This document shows positions 6,767 to 14,561 of a stretch of 37,447 nt of DNA, piece after piece (position 1 is the first letter of the stretch; each line of letters starts with the position of its first letter). Origin of the DNA: Deltaproteobacteria bacterium (lineage in GTDB: Bacteria; Myxococcota_A; UBA9160; UBA4427); NCBI GenBank assembly GCA_029261855.1, contig JAJDAN010000081.1:1-37447 (forward strand), given 5' to 3'. The position numbers were made by a program, and so were the translations under genes. Below the pieces are notes generated by a model. That model saw only the letters and a program-made list of their open reading frames with translations. It had not been told where the DNA came from and made no database searches.

Positions 6767-8488
6767 TCAGGTCTCCAGTCCAATCGGAACCACGGGAATG
6801 TAGCTCGGCCACCATACGGCCTGCCGTACGGTGTCCTCGACTTCCTCGTCCGGGATGCGCCGGCCGAGGTTCGCGTCCCGTGCGTACCTCACGACCGCGC
6901 ATGCGATCTGGAAGCTCACTTCGCGCAGCTCGTCCTGGCTGGGGAAGAGGGCGCCCGTCGCCAGGCGTTCGTCGCTCACGCAGCCCGCCAGGGTGCGCGC
7001 TGCCACCGAGAACATCTCGTCGTCGATCTCGCGTGCTTCCGAAACCAGTACGCCGAGGCCCACGCCCGGGAAGATGTAGACGTTGTTGCTCTGCCCGATC
7101 ACGTGGAGCTTGCCTTCGTACTCGACGTCGGCGTAGGGGCTGCCAGTGGCGACCAGCGCGCGGCCCCCCGTCCATTCCAGGGCGTCCTTCGGCGCGCATT
7201 CCGACTTCGAGGTCGGATTCGAGAGCGGCAGGATGACCGGGCGCTCCACGTGCTTCGCCATTTCCTCGAGCATCTCGCTGGTGAAGGCGCCGGGGTGGCC
7301 GGTGGCGCCGACGAGGATGGTGGGCTTGAAGGCGCGGATCATCTCGACGGGGCTCGGGTTCGCGTCCGGGGCCAACCCCAGCCGTTCGAGGGCCGGACCG
7401 TCCAGGATGAATTCCTGCTTGAAGGTCTCGGGGATGTTGCGTCCTTCGCGCAGCAGCCCTTCCGAGTCGTAGGCGGCGATCGCGCTTCGCATCACCTGTT
7501 CGTCGGTTCCGGCGGCGCGCATGGCCGCGCGGGTAAGGCGCGCGATGCCCATGCAGGCGCTGCCCGCGCCCAGGAACAGTACCCGCTGGTCGCCGATGGT
7601 CTGGCCCGTCAGGCGCAGGGCGGCGAAGATGCCGCCGAGAGTCACGGCGGCAGTGCCCTGGATGTCGTCGTTGAAGCTCGGGACGCGCTTCTGGTACCGC
7701 GCGAGCAGGTCGAACGAATGCTTGTTGGCGAAGTCCTCCCATTGGATGACGGCGCGGGGGAAGACTTCGTGGACGCCCTGGACGAAGCGCTCGATGAAGT
7801 CGCGATGGGCGTCCCCCGTGAGCCGGCGCTCGCGGAAGCCGTGGTAGAGCGGGTCGTCCAGCAGGTCCTGGTTGTTGGTGCCCACGTCCAGGCTCACAGG
7901 CAGGCACTTCGAAGGATGAATGCCGGCACCGGCCACGTACAGCGCCAGCTTGCCGATGGGGATGCCCATGCCGCCGGCTCCCTGGTCGCCCAGGCCGAGG
8001 ATGCGTTCGTTGTCGGTGGCAACGATCAGACGGATGTCTGCGAACGGGGAGTTGACGAGCACCTCGCGCACGTGCTCGATGTTCGCGGGCGTGACCGAGA
8101 TGCCTCGGGCGTTGCGGAAGATGTGACTGAATTCCTGACAGGCCCGGCCAACGGTCGGCGTGTAGACGATGGGCAGCAACTCGGGCAGGTTCTCGACCAG
8201 CACCCGGTAGAAGAGCACTTCGTTGCGGTCCTGCAGGCCGGCGAGGCCGATGTACTTCTCGAGGTCGTCGGACTTGGCGCGGATGTGTTCGACTTCGAGC
8301 TCGACCTGGCGTTCGAGGTCGAGGACCTGGTGGGGCAGCAGCCCTTCGAGCCCGAGCTGACGGCGTTCGGCCCGGGTGTAGGCGAGCCCCTTGTTCGTCG
8401 ATGGATTGTTGAGCAACCAGACGCCGCGTTTGCGGGTCTCGATGCGGCGCTCACCTCCGAGCTTCTGGTCGTAGGTCTCGTCCTTCAT
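6767..8488 (-). CDS. maeA: NAD-type malic enzyme
   Basis: A 573-residue malic enzyme of the large (about 560 aa) type. It oxidatively decarboxylates malate to pyruvate and CO2 with NAD or NADP in the cytoplasm, linking the TCA cycle to pyruvate. YTPTVG at residue 109 carries the catalytic Tyr, GLGDQGAGGMGIPIGK near 165-180 carries the catalytic Lys, EDFAN at 251-255 and NDDIQGTA at 273-280 bind metal, and FLGAGSACMGIA from 305 is the dinucleotide fold. GAGGAG lies 6 nt before the ATG. A TTG-started nitroreductase gene follows at once. Cofactor preference is not readable, so maeA is assigned by size and similarity. Confidence 0.93.
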   Translation of the reverse strand: MKDETYDQKLGGERRIETRKRGVWLLNNPSTNKGLAYTRAERRQLGLEGLLPHQVLDLERQVELEVEHIRAKSDDLEKYIGLAGLQDRNEVLFYRVLVENLPELLPIVYTPTVGRACQEFSHIFRNARGISVTPANIEHVREVLVNSPFADIRLIVATDNERILGLGDQGAGGMGIPIGKLALYVAGAGIHPSKCLPVSLDVGTNNQDLLDDPLYHGFRERRLTGDAHRDFIERFVQGVHEVFPRAVIQWEDFANKHSFDLLARYQKRVPSFNDDIQGTAAVTLGGIFAALRLTGQTIGDQRVLFLGAGSACMGIARLTRAAMRAAGTDEQVMRSAIAAYDSEGLLREGRNIPETFKQEFILDGPALERLGLAPDANPSPVEMIRAFKPTILVGATGHPGAFTSEMLEEMAKHVERPVILPLSNPTSKSECAPKDALEWTGGRALVATGSPYADVEYEGKLHVIGQSNNVYIFPGVGLGVLVSEAREIDDEMFSVAARTLAGCVSDERLATGALFPSQDELREVSFQIACAVVRYARDANLGRRIPDEEVEDTVRQAVWWPSYIPVVPIGLET

Positions 8489-8524
8489 GGCGATCTCCTC
8501 GATTTCCGATCACATCTTCGGCCG

Positions 8525-9157
8525 TCAGGTCCCGATCAGAACGACGACCCACCCCAAGTATGCGCCAGCCAGGTCCGCACCGACCTTGAACAGCTCCCCG
8601 GCCAGCAGGAACACCACTCCGAAGGCCATCCAGCCGTACCGGGCGTTGGCGGGGTTCCGGATGAAGTCCCGATAGGCGGGTACGAAGTTGCCGAGCACCG
8701 CCGACCCGTCGAGGGGCGCGATGGGGATCAGGTTGAAGAGACACAGCACGATGTTCAGCAACCCCATGATCCACAGGGGCTCGACGCCGCCGATGCGCGT
8801 GTCGATGCCCTGGTTGACGAGCACCGCGAGCGTCGTGAGCGAAGCAATGCCGAGCACGCCGTTTACCAGCGGCCCGGCCACCGCCACGATGGCGTCGCCG
8901 TAGCGACTGCGAAAGCGCGAGGGGTCCACGGGCATGAGCCCGAAGGCGATGCCCGCGATGCACAGCAGTCCGAGACCCATGCCCCCCATGTGCACCACCG
9001 GGTTCCAGGTCATGTGCCCGGTCTCCCGCGGCGTGTCATCGCCCTGGGCGATGGCCGCAAAGCCATGCCCCAGCTCGTGCAGCACGATGCTGGCCGTCAC
9101 GCACACGACCACGGTGAAGTAGTAGGCGGGGTCGCTGGTGATGTTGTCGATGAACAC
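8525..9157 (-). CDS. Site-2-protease-like M50 membrane metalloprotease
   Basis: A 210-residue polytopic membrane protein of the M50 intramembrane protease family. HELGH (His27, Glu28, His31) is the zinc motif in the first membrane segment; FNLIPIAPLDG near residues 141-151 supplies the conserved Asp ligand. About five hydrophobic segments are seen. There is no PDZ or CBS domain, so this is a compact form unlike RseP or SpoIVFB. Members usually cut membrane-bound regulators, but many compact ones have no known substrate. The start is GTG 9157; TAGGCT ends 6 nt upstream and overlaps the stop of the upstream methyltransferase-like gene. Confidence 0.85.
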   Translation of the reverse strand: MFIDNITSDPAYYFTVVVCVTASIVLHELGHGFAAIAQGDDTPRETGHMTWNPVVHMGGMGLGLLCIAGIAFGLMPVDPSRFRSRYGDAIVAVAGPLVNGVLGIASLTTLAVLVNQGIDTRIGGVEPLWIMGLLNIVLCLFNLIPIAPLDGSAVLGNFVPAYRDFIRNPANARYGWMAFGVVFLLAGELFKVGADLAGAYLGWVVVLIGT

Positions 9158-9163
9158 GCGATG

Positions 9164-9169
9164 AGCCTA
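9164..9169 (-). promoter_or_regulatory. -10-like TAGGCT, 6 nt before GTG 9157
   Basis: TAGGCT with a 6 nt gap to GTG, identical in hexamer and spacing to the site before GTG 9661. Its first three bases are also the stop codon of the upstream gene, so chance is a fair alternative here. Confidence 0.35.
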
Positions 9170-9661
9170 GCGGCCCGCCACCACGATCCACAGCGGGTCG
9201 GCGCGCACCGGTGAATCTCCCGCCTTGCCTGTGTAGACAGGGGAGCGATCCAGGAACACCGGCTCGTCGTATCCTCCTGCGAGCCGGAAGTAGCTGCGGA
9301 CCAGCTCGATGCGCTCGGCCGGTGGCATCCCGTGGAAGGCGCGGATCGCCTTCGTGGGAAAGCAGCGGTGGGACATGGCGACGAGCGAGCGGCCGCCGGT
9401 CTTCAGCACCCGGCGCACGGACTGGAAGACCTCGACCGGTCGCGTCAGGTACTGGATCGACACCGCGTTCACCACGAAGTCGAAGGACTCGTCCGCATAG
9501 GGCAGCTCGCGGTAGGCGTCGGTGAGCGCCGCGATCGTGGCCGGGTCGATGTGCACGACGAAGCGCGGTGCCGCGTAGAAGAGCCGGTCGTCCTGCTCGT
9601 CCTGGCGGTCGAAGAGGTGGGCGGGGAGATGGGCGGGGAGATGGGCGGGGAGGTCCTGCAC
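9167..9661 (-). CDS. Methyltransferase remnant lacking its SAM-binding core
   Basis: A 164-residue protein whose two ends match a bacterial class I methyltransferase-like family. The N-terminus has [26 protein letters not shown]; the C-terminal part has [37 protein letters not shown] and HRCFPTKAI. In the family as I know it, YREL(LP) is followed by motif I (a VLDLMSSW-like strand and loop) and an acidic motif II before LP(Y/F)ADxSFD. Here YREL joins PYADESFD directly, so about 60-70 residues including the SAM-binding site are missing in frame. The protein is therefore unlikely to bind SAM and may be a decaying gene. It starts at GTG 9661 with TAGGCT 6 nt upstream. A PAHL repeat fills the extreme N-terminus. 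Confidence 0.7.
   Translation of the reverse strand: MQDLPAHLPAHLPAHLFDRQDEQDDRLFYAAPRFVVHIDPATIAALTDAYRELPYADESFDFVVNAVSIQYLTRPVEVFQSVRRVLKTGGRSLVAMSHRCFPTKAIRAFHGMPPAERIELVRSYFRLAGGYDEPVFLDRSPVYTGKAGDSPVRADPLWIVVAGR
9614..9649 (-). repeat. In-frame 12 bp repeat
   Basis: Three copies of a 12 bp unit (plus-strand GAGATGGGCGGG, first copy with one change) encode PAHL three times at the N-terminus of the methyltransferase remnant. Confidence 0.85.
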
Positions 9662-9667
9662 GCGGCG

Positions 9668-9673
9668 AGCCTA
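9668..9673 (-). promoter_or_regulatory. -10-like TAGGCT, 6 nt before GTG 9661
   Basis: TAGGCT sits 6 nt before the GTG in the 41 bp divergent gap with selO; no ribosome binding site is visible, so a leaderless transcript is likely if the gene is expressed. Confidence 0.45.
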
Positions 9674-9687
9674 GTCCAGCGCTGGGG

Positions 9688-9693
9688 TACTCT
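9688..9693 (+). promoter_or_regulatory. -10-like TACTCT, 9 nt before selO
   Basis: TACTCT ends 9 nt before ATG 9703. No purine-rich ribosome binding site follows it, so the selO message probably begins at or within a few bases of the start codon. No clear -35 is seen. Confidence 0.45.
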
Positions 9694-9702
9694 CCCCCGT
9701 GC

Positions 9703-11178
9703 ATGTCCCAGCCCGATTTCCCCTTCGACAACAGCTATGCCCGGCTGCCCGAGCACTTCTTTGCGCGCCTCGAGCCCACGGCGGTCGCGCGACCCCGGCT
9801 CATCCGGGTCAACGAGGGTCTGGCCCAGGACCTGCACCTCGACGCGGCCGCGCTGCGCTCGCCCGAAGGCGTCGCCGTACTCGCCGGCAATTGCGTGCCC
9901 GCAGGCGCCGAGCCCCTGGCGATGGCGTACGCGGGCTTCCAGTTTGGCAACTGGGTGCCGCAACTGGGCGACGGCCGCGCGATCCTGCTCGGCGAGATCG
10001 TCGGGCGAGACGGCGTGCGCCGAGACGTGCAGCTGAAGGGGGCAGGGCGGACGCCCTTCTCGCGTCGGGGCGACGGCCGGGCGGGAGTCGGCCCGGTGCT
10101 GCGCGAGTACGTGGTCAGCGAGGCCATGGCGCGGCTCGGCGTCCCCACCACCCGCGCGCTCGCCGCCGTGACCACGGGCGAACAGATCGCCCGGGAGGAG
10201 ATGCTGCCCGGGGCGGTGCTCGCCCGGGTCGCGCGAAGTCACATCCGGGTGGGGACCTTCCAGTTCTTCGCCGGTCGCGGGGACACGGACGCACTGCGCG
10301 CGCTCGCCGATCACGTCATCGTGCGCCACGACCCCGCCGCAGCCGAATCCGATCAGCCCACCCTCGCGCTCTTCCGCGGCGTGCTCGAACGGCAGGCGGC
10401 GCTCGTCGCCCAGTGGCAGCTGCTGGGCTTCATCCACGGTGTGATGAACACCGACAACTGCTCGATCGCCGGCGAGACCATCGATTACGGGCCTTGCGCG
10501 TTCATGGACACCTATCACCCGGAGACGGTCTACAGCTCGATCGACCACGCCGGGCGCTACGCGTACTGCAACCAGCCGTCGATCGCGCACTGGAACCTCG
10601 CCAGCCTCGCCCAGGCCCTGCTGCCGCTCTTCGTCGAGCAGGCCGCCGGAGACGAGGACACCGCTGTCGAGCGCGCCAAGGCCGAGCTCGAGCGCTTCCC
10701 TGGGTGCTTCGACGCCGCCTACGACGACGGCATGCGCCGCAAGCTCGGGCTCGCCGAGGCGCGTCCCGACGACCCGGTTCTGGCCGCCGACCTGCTCGAG
10801 TGCATGGCCGCCAACGAGGCCGACTTCACGCTGACGTTCCGCAACCTGTGCGACGCCCAGACGGAGCGGGGCCTGCTCCCGGACGCGTTCGATCCCTGGC
10901 TGACCCGCTGGCGTGCGCGCATTGCCAGCGAGGACTGCACCGCCGCCGATCGCCGGGACCGCATGCGCGCCACCAACCCGCTCTACATCCCGCGCAACCA
11001 CCTGGTGGAAGAGGTGATCCAGGCAGGAATGGCGGGTGGCGAAACAGGCGACTTCGAACCGTTCGCCCAGCTCGTCGAGGTGCTCGAACGACCGTACGAA
11101 GAGCAGCCCGGTCGCGAACGCTACGCCACGCCGCCAGAGCCCGGCCAGATCGTTCACCAGACATTCTGCGGAACCTGA
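9703..11178 (+). CDS. selO: SelO family protein adenylyltransferase
   Basis: A 491-residue SelO (YdiU/UPF0061) protein, an atypical kinase fold known to transfer AMP from ATP to hydroxyl side chains of target proteins, linked to redox stress. The N-terminal [13 protein letters not shown] and [13 protein letters not shown] are family signatures. [18 protein letters not shown] carries the nucleotide-binding Lys and Arg, and [30 protein letters not shown] carries the metal-binding Asn and Asp. The C-terminus ends HQTFCGT, with Cys where eukaryotic members have a selenocysteine motif, so no UGA recoding is needed. ATG 9703 matches the usual N-terminus. An amidase gene follows 20 bp downstream on the same strand. 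Confidence 0.95.
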   Translation: MSQPDFPFDNSYARLPEHFFARLEPTAVARPRLIRVNEGLAQDLHLDAAALRSPEGVAVLAGNCVPAGAEPLAMAYAGFQFGNWVPQLGDGRAILLGEIVGRDGVRRDVQLKGAGRTPFSRRGDGRAGVGPVLREYVVSEAMARLGVPTTRALAAVTTGEQIAREEMLPGAVLARVARSHIRVGTFQFFAGRGDTDALRALADHVIVRHDPAAAESDQPTLALFRGVLERQAALVAQWQLLGFIHGVMNTDNCSIAGETIDYGPCAFMDTYHPETVYSSIDHAGRYAYCNQPSIAHWNLASLAQALLPLFVEQAAGDEDTAVERAKAELERFPGCFDAAYDDGMRRKLGLAEARPDDPVLAADLLECMAANEADFTLTFRNLCDAQTERGLLPDAFDPWLTRWRARIASEDCTAADRRDRMRATNPLYIPRNHLVEEVIQAGMAGGETGDFEPFAQLVEVLERPYEEQPGRERYATPPEPGQIVHQTFCGT

Positions 11179-11198
11179 CCCGCCACGAGGAGACTTCC

Positions 11199-12722
11199 AT
11201 GGACACGTCCGTCAGCGCGCAAGAGATCGCTTCGGCGATGGAGTCCCTGGGCATGTCGTCTTCGGAAGCGGAGGCCTACCTCGGTGTCGTCGGGGGAAAC
11301 CTGGCGGTCGTTGCCATCCTCGACAGCATTCCGCTTCCGGACGCCGAGCCCGTCGAGCGCGCCTGGCACAGGCCCTCGGCGGACGAGAATCCGCTCGGCG
11401 CGTGGTACGTGAAGACCGACATCGCCGGTTCGGCGACGGGCAGGCTTGCCGGGCGCACCCTCGCCGTCAAAGACAATCTGCTGCTGGCGGGTGTTCCGCT
11501 CATGAACGGCACCCACGTGCTCGAAGGCTACGTGCCGGACGTCGACGCCGAGATCATCAAGCGAGTGCTCGCTGCGGGCGCGCGGATCACGGGCAAGACC
11601 GTGTGCGAGGCCTACTGCTTCTCGGGCGGCAGCCACACCAGCGCGACCGGACCCGTCCGCAATCCGCACGACCCGACGCGCAGCGCGGGTGGCAGCTCGT
11701 CGGGGTCCGGCGCCGTGATCGCGGCGGGCGAGGCCGATCTCGCGATCGGCTGCGACCAGGGCGGCTCGGTCCGCATGCCGGCCTCGTTCTGCGGGATCGT
11801 CGGCATGAAGCCCACCTTCGGCTTGATTCCGTACACCGGCATCCTGGGCATGAACCCCAACATCGATCACACCGGCCCGATGACGGCCAATGTCGCCGAC
11901 AACGCTCTGCTGCTCGAGGTGCTCGCGGGCAGGGACGGCGTGGACAGCCGCCAGTCGCGGGAGGTCGCCGATGACTACGAAGGTGTGTTCACGCGCGAAC
12001 TCGGGGGTGGCAAGGCCGGGAGTGATCTCGAAGGCCTCCACATCGGCGTCTTGCGAGAGGGCTTCGGTGGCCCGGGGGCCGAGGCGGTCGTCGACGAGAA
12101 GGTGCGCGCGGCCGCGGTGCGGCTCGGCAAGCTCGGCGCGACGGTTCGCGACGTCTCGGTGCCGCTGCATCTGGCTTCCGCCGGCGTCACCTTCGGCGCG
12201 CTGCAGGCCATGCTGACTTCGATGTTCCATCTCGACGGCTGCCTGATCGAGCGTCCGGACGTCGTTCCGCCGAGCTACAGCGAGCACCAGAGTCGCTGGC
12301 GCGAACGCGCGGACGACCTGCCCGCGAACGTGAAGGGGGCTCTCATCAGCACGGAGATCCTGCGCCGTCGCGCGGGCTACACGACGGTCTCCCGGGCCAT
12401 GCAGCGCCTGCCCGTGCTGCGGGCCGCCTACGACACCGCACTCGAAGACGCCGACGTCCTGCTGATGCCGACGACCCCCATGCGGGCGACCCCGCTCCCG
12501 CCGGCGGACGCGCCGCCGGAAGTCGTGACCGCGCTCGCCTTCGGCCCGCTCGCGAACACCGGCGCCTTCAACTCGACCCACCATCCGGCGCTCTCGATCC
12601 CCTGCGGCATGAGCGAGGGGCTCCCGGTGGGGATGATGCTCGTCGGCCAGCACTTCGCCGAGGGCGTTCTCTACCGGGTCGCGCACGCATTCGAGCAGCA
12701 CGAGGACTGGCGCCAGCTGTGA
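11199..12722 (+). CDS. Amidase signature family amidase
   Basis: A 507-residue amidase signature enzyme, cytoplasmic, hydrolysing a carboxamide to acid and ammonia. The Ser-cisSer-Lys triad is visible: Lys91 in LAVKDN, the cis-Ser in GGSSSGSG (about 166-168) and the nucleophile Ser190 in GCDQGGSVRMPASFCGIVG. That last block resembles nitrile-pathway (Rhodococcus-type) amidases more than GatA, and the helical N-terminus of about 80 residues before the core also fits. GAGGAGA (11187-11193) gives a good ribosome binding site, and the gene lies 20 bp behind selO, so it is probably co-transcribed. No nitrile hydratase or gatB/gatC is present, so a role in aliphatic or aryl amide use is likely but unproven. 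Confidence 0.9.
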   Translation: MDTSVSAQEIASAMESLGMSSSEAEAYLGVVGGNLAVVAILDSIPLPDAEPVERAWHRPSADENPLGAWYVKTDIAGSATGRLAGRTLAVKDNLLLAGVPLMNGTHVLEGYVPDVDAEIIKRVLAAGARITGKTVCEAYCFSGGSHTSATGPVRNPHDPTRSAGGSSSGSGAVIAAGEADLAIGCDQGGSVRMPASFCGIVGMKPTFGLIPYTGILGMNPNIDHTGPMTANVADNALLLEVLAGRDGVDSRQSREVADDYEGVFTRELGGGKAGSDLEGLHIGVLREGFGGPGAEAVVDEKVRAAAVRLGKLGATVRDVSVPLHLASAGVTFGALQAMLTSMFHLDGCLIERPDVVPPSYSEHQSRWRERADDLPANVKGALISTEILRRRAGYTTVSRAMQRLPVLRAAYDTALEDADVLLMPTTPMRATPLPPADAPPEVVTALAFGPLANTGAFNSTHHPALSIPCGMSEGLPVGMMLVGQHFAEGVLYRVAHAFEQHEDWRQL

Positions 12723-12744
12723 CGCGAGCTGAGTGAGATTTGAG

Positions 12745-12750
12745 TATGCT
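12745..12750 (+). promoter_or_regulatory. -10-like TATGCT, 6 nt before the cyclophilin start
   Basis: TATGCT followed by exactly 6 nt and ATG 12757. It lies 22 bp after the amidase stop, giving the secreted cyclophilin its own leaderless promoter. Confidence 0.45.
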
Positions 12751-12756
12751 GACCCG

Positions 12757-13563
12757 ATGCTGATTTCGCGCCTGCTGAGCTGCCTGCTCCCCTCCGCCGT
12801 CGTGTTGGCCGTGTTCGTCGCACTCCTGGGATCGACGACCCCGGCGAACGCCGGTGCCGACCGGACGGTGGTGCGATTCGAGACCGTCGAGGGGACTTTC
12901 GACGTCGAACTCTACGACGACCTGATGCCGCGCACGGTGGCCAACTTCCTGGACTACGTGCAGGCGGAACGTTACGACGGGTCCGTGGTGCATCGTGCCG
13001 CGGATACCGCGCCTCCGAACCCGATGGACTTCGTGGTCCAGGGGGGCGGCTTCTTCCTGCACGACCCGGACCCGCCGGATCCGGACGCCTCGGTCACCTT
13101 CTCGAACGTGGTGACGAATGCACCCATCCTCGACGAGCCCGGGGGCGGCATCGCCGGTCCCTCGAACGTACGCGGGACGATCGCCATGGCGAAATCCGGC
13201 CCGGACACGGTCACGAGTCAGTGGTTCATCAACCAGGACGACAACTCGATCCTCGACGACCCCCAGCGGGACGACGGCGGCTTTTCGGCCTTCGGCGTCG
13301 TCCTCGACGACGGCATGACGGTGGTCGACGCCATCGGCGCGCTGCCGCTGCCGCCGGACTTCGGCTTCACCATCGGCTTGCCCTTCAACGATCTGCCGCT
13401 GCGAAACTTCAGCGGCAGCATGATCAGCGACGTCCGCGAGATCAACACCGTCGTGGTGCAATCGATCACGGTGGTTCCCGAGCCGTCCGCCGCAGTGCTG
13501 GCTGCGGCGAGCCTGGGCACGCTGCTCGTTAGTCGGCGCCGGGCTCTTCCGTCTCGTCGATAG
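12757..13563 (+). CDS. Secreted cyclophilin-type isomerase with PEP-CTERM tail
   Basis: A 268-residue exported peptidyl-prolyl cis-trans isomerase. A signal peptide covers about residues 1-33 (hydrophobic core then PANAGA). The cyclophilin domain follows: FETVEGTFDVELYDDLMPRTVANFLDYV, YDGSVVHRAA with the catalytic Arg in a VHR rather than FHR context, MDFVVQGGGFF, and TVTSQWFINQDDN in place of the usual NSQFFI. The C-terminus is VPEPS, a hydrophobic stretch and RRR, a PEP-CTERM signal that exosortase recognises and cuts in Gram-negatives. ATG 12757 is preferred over GTG 12733 because the signal peptide begins there. The last 35 bp, encoding the tail, overlap the convergent epoxide hydrolase gene. 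It probably folds matrix or outer-surface proteins. Confidence 0.88.
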   Translation: MLISRLLSCLLPSAVVLAVFVALLGSTTPANAGADRTVVRFETVEGTFDVELYDDLMPRTVANFLDYVQAERYDGSVVHRAADTAPPNPMDFVVQGGGFFLHDPDPPDPDASVTFSNVVTNAPILDEPGGGIAGPSNVRGTIAMAKSGPDTVTSQWFINQDDNSILDDPQRDDGGFSAFGVVLDDGMTVVDAIGALPLPPDFGFTIGLPFNDLPLRNFSGSMISDVREINTVVVQSITVVPEPSAAVLAAASLGTLLVSRRRALPSRR

Positions 13564-14539
13564 CGCTGCTTCGCGAGAAGAACTCGACCAGGATGTCTCC
13601 GATCAGCTGCGGGTCTTCCTGGATCACCCAGTGGCTGCCGCGTTCGAGTTCGCGGATCTCGCCGTCGTCGAGGAATGCGAGGCTCCGCCGGGTCATGTCT
13701 CCCGGGATGAAGGCGTCGTCGGGTGCGACCAGCACGAGGGTCGGCGTCGAGACGCGCATCTCGCCCTCGGGCTGCTCGCCGAGGCGGAACGACGCGCGAT
13801 ACCAGTCGCCCATGGTGGTGATGGCACCGTGGTTGTCCCAGGCCGAGCGGTACTGATCCATTACGTCTTCCGGGAAGGTGCCGGGCCGGGACGTGTCGCG
13901 CAGGGTTCCCGTCAGTAGCGACCAGTCGGCGACGCGCGCCGCCCAGCCGGGGAGCCAGGGCAGCTGGATGAAGGTGCGGTACCAGTCGACCGTGTCCTCT
14001 TCGCTCTCGAAGCCCTCGCCGGCCTTCGGGTGGGGCGTGTCGATCACGACGAAGCGGTCGACCCGGTTCGGGTGCCGGATGACGGTGCGCCAGGCGACGC
14101 CGCCGCCCCAGTCGTGTCCACTGAGGTGCGCCTTCTCGTAGCCCAGTGCCTCGATGAGACCGGCGACGTCATCCGCCAGCTCATCGATCACGTAGGCCTC
14201 GAGATCCTCGGGCTTGTCGGATTCGTTGTAGCCCCGCTGGTCGGGCACGATCACCCGGAAGCCCGCCTTCGCGAGCACGGCCATCGGTCCGCGCCAGGCG
14301 TACCAGAATTCCGGGAAGCCGTGCAGCAGTACTACCGGAGGCCCGTCCTCTGGGCCGGCGAGCACGACGTGCAGCGTGACGTCGCCGACGTCGATGCGTC
14401 GGGACTCGAGGCGGACGCCGATCTCAGCTTCCGCTGCCCCGACGGAGTCGCGTTCGGGCTGGTTGCCGGAGACGTGGCCGATGAGAACGCCGATCCCCAG
14501 GAAGGCCGCCACGATGAGCAGGATGCGGAGAAGCTTCAC
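13529..14539 (-). CDS. Membrane-anchored epoxide hydrolase-like protein
   Basis: A 336-residue alpha/beta hydrolase with an N-terminal hydrophobic segment (residues 3-24) that is either an anchor or an uncleaved signal, placing the enzyme outside the inner membrane. HGFPEFWYAW near residue 73 is the oxyanion motif, GHDWGG carries nucleophile Asp143, and RGSHW near the end carries the catalytic His. It is clearly related to, but distinct from, the cytoplasmic epoxide hydrolase encoded upstream in this window. It starts at GTG 14539 with TAGCGT 6 nt upstream. The terminal EEPGAD codons overlap the cyclophilin gene by 35 bp. Haloalkane dehalogenase activity is a lesser possibility. Confidence 0.85.
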   Translation of the reverse strand: MKLLRILLIVAAFLGIGVLIGHVSGNQPERDSVGAAEAEIGVRLESRRIDVGDVTLHVVLAGPEDGPPVVLLHGFPEFWYAWRGPMAVLAKAGFRVIVPDQRGYNESDKPEDLEAYVIDELADDVAGLIEALGYEKAHLSGHDWGGGVAWRTVIRHPNRVDRFVVIDTPHPKAGEGFESEEDTVDWYRTFIQLPWLPGWAARVADWSLLTGTLRDTSRPGTFPEDVMDQYRSAWDNHGAITTMGDWYRASFRLGEQPEGEMRVSTPTLVLVAPDDAFIPGDMTRRSLAFLDDGEIRELERGSHWVIQEDPQLIGDILVEFFSRSSAIDETEEPGAD

Positions 14540-14545
14540 GCGGGC

Positions 14546-14551
14546 ACGCTA
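14546..14551 (-). promoter_or_regulatory. -10-like TAGCGT, 6 nt before GTG 14539
   Basis: Minus-strand TAGCGT, then 6 nt, then GTG. There is no ribosome binding site in those 6 nt, and the same hexamer occurs 9 nt before ATG 37398. Confidence 0.45.
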
Positions 14552-14561
14552 TCACAAGCGC

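Noticed and set aside
9703-11178. Selenocysteine in SelO
   Set aside because: The C-terminal motif has Cys (TFCGT) and the gene ends at a normal stop; no in-frame UGA or SECIS is needed.
9699-12722. 1007-residue frame over selO and the amidase
   Set aside because: The first half is an out-of-frame reading of selO; only the end is real and is annotated as the amidase from ATG 11199.
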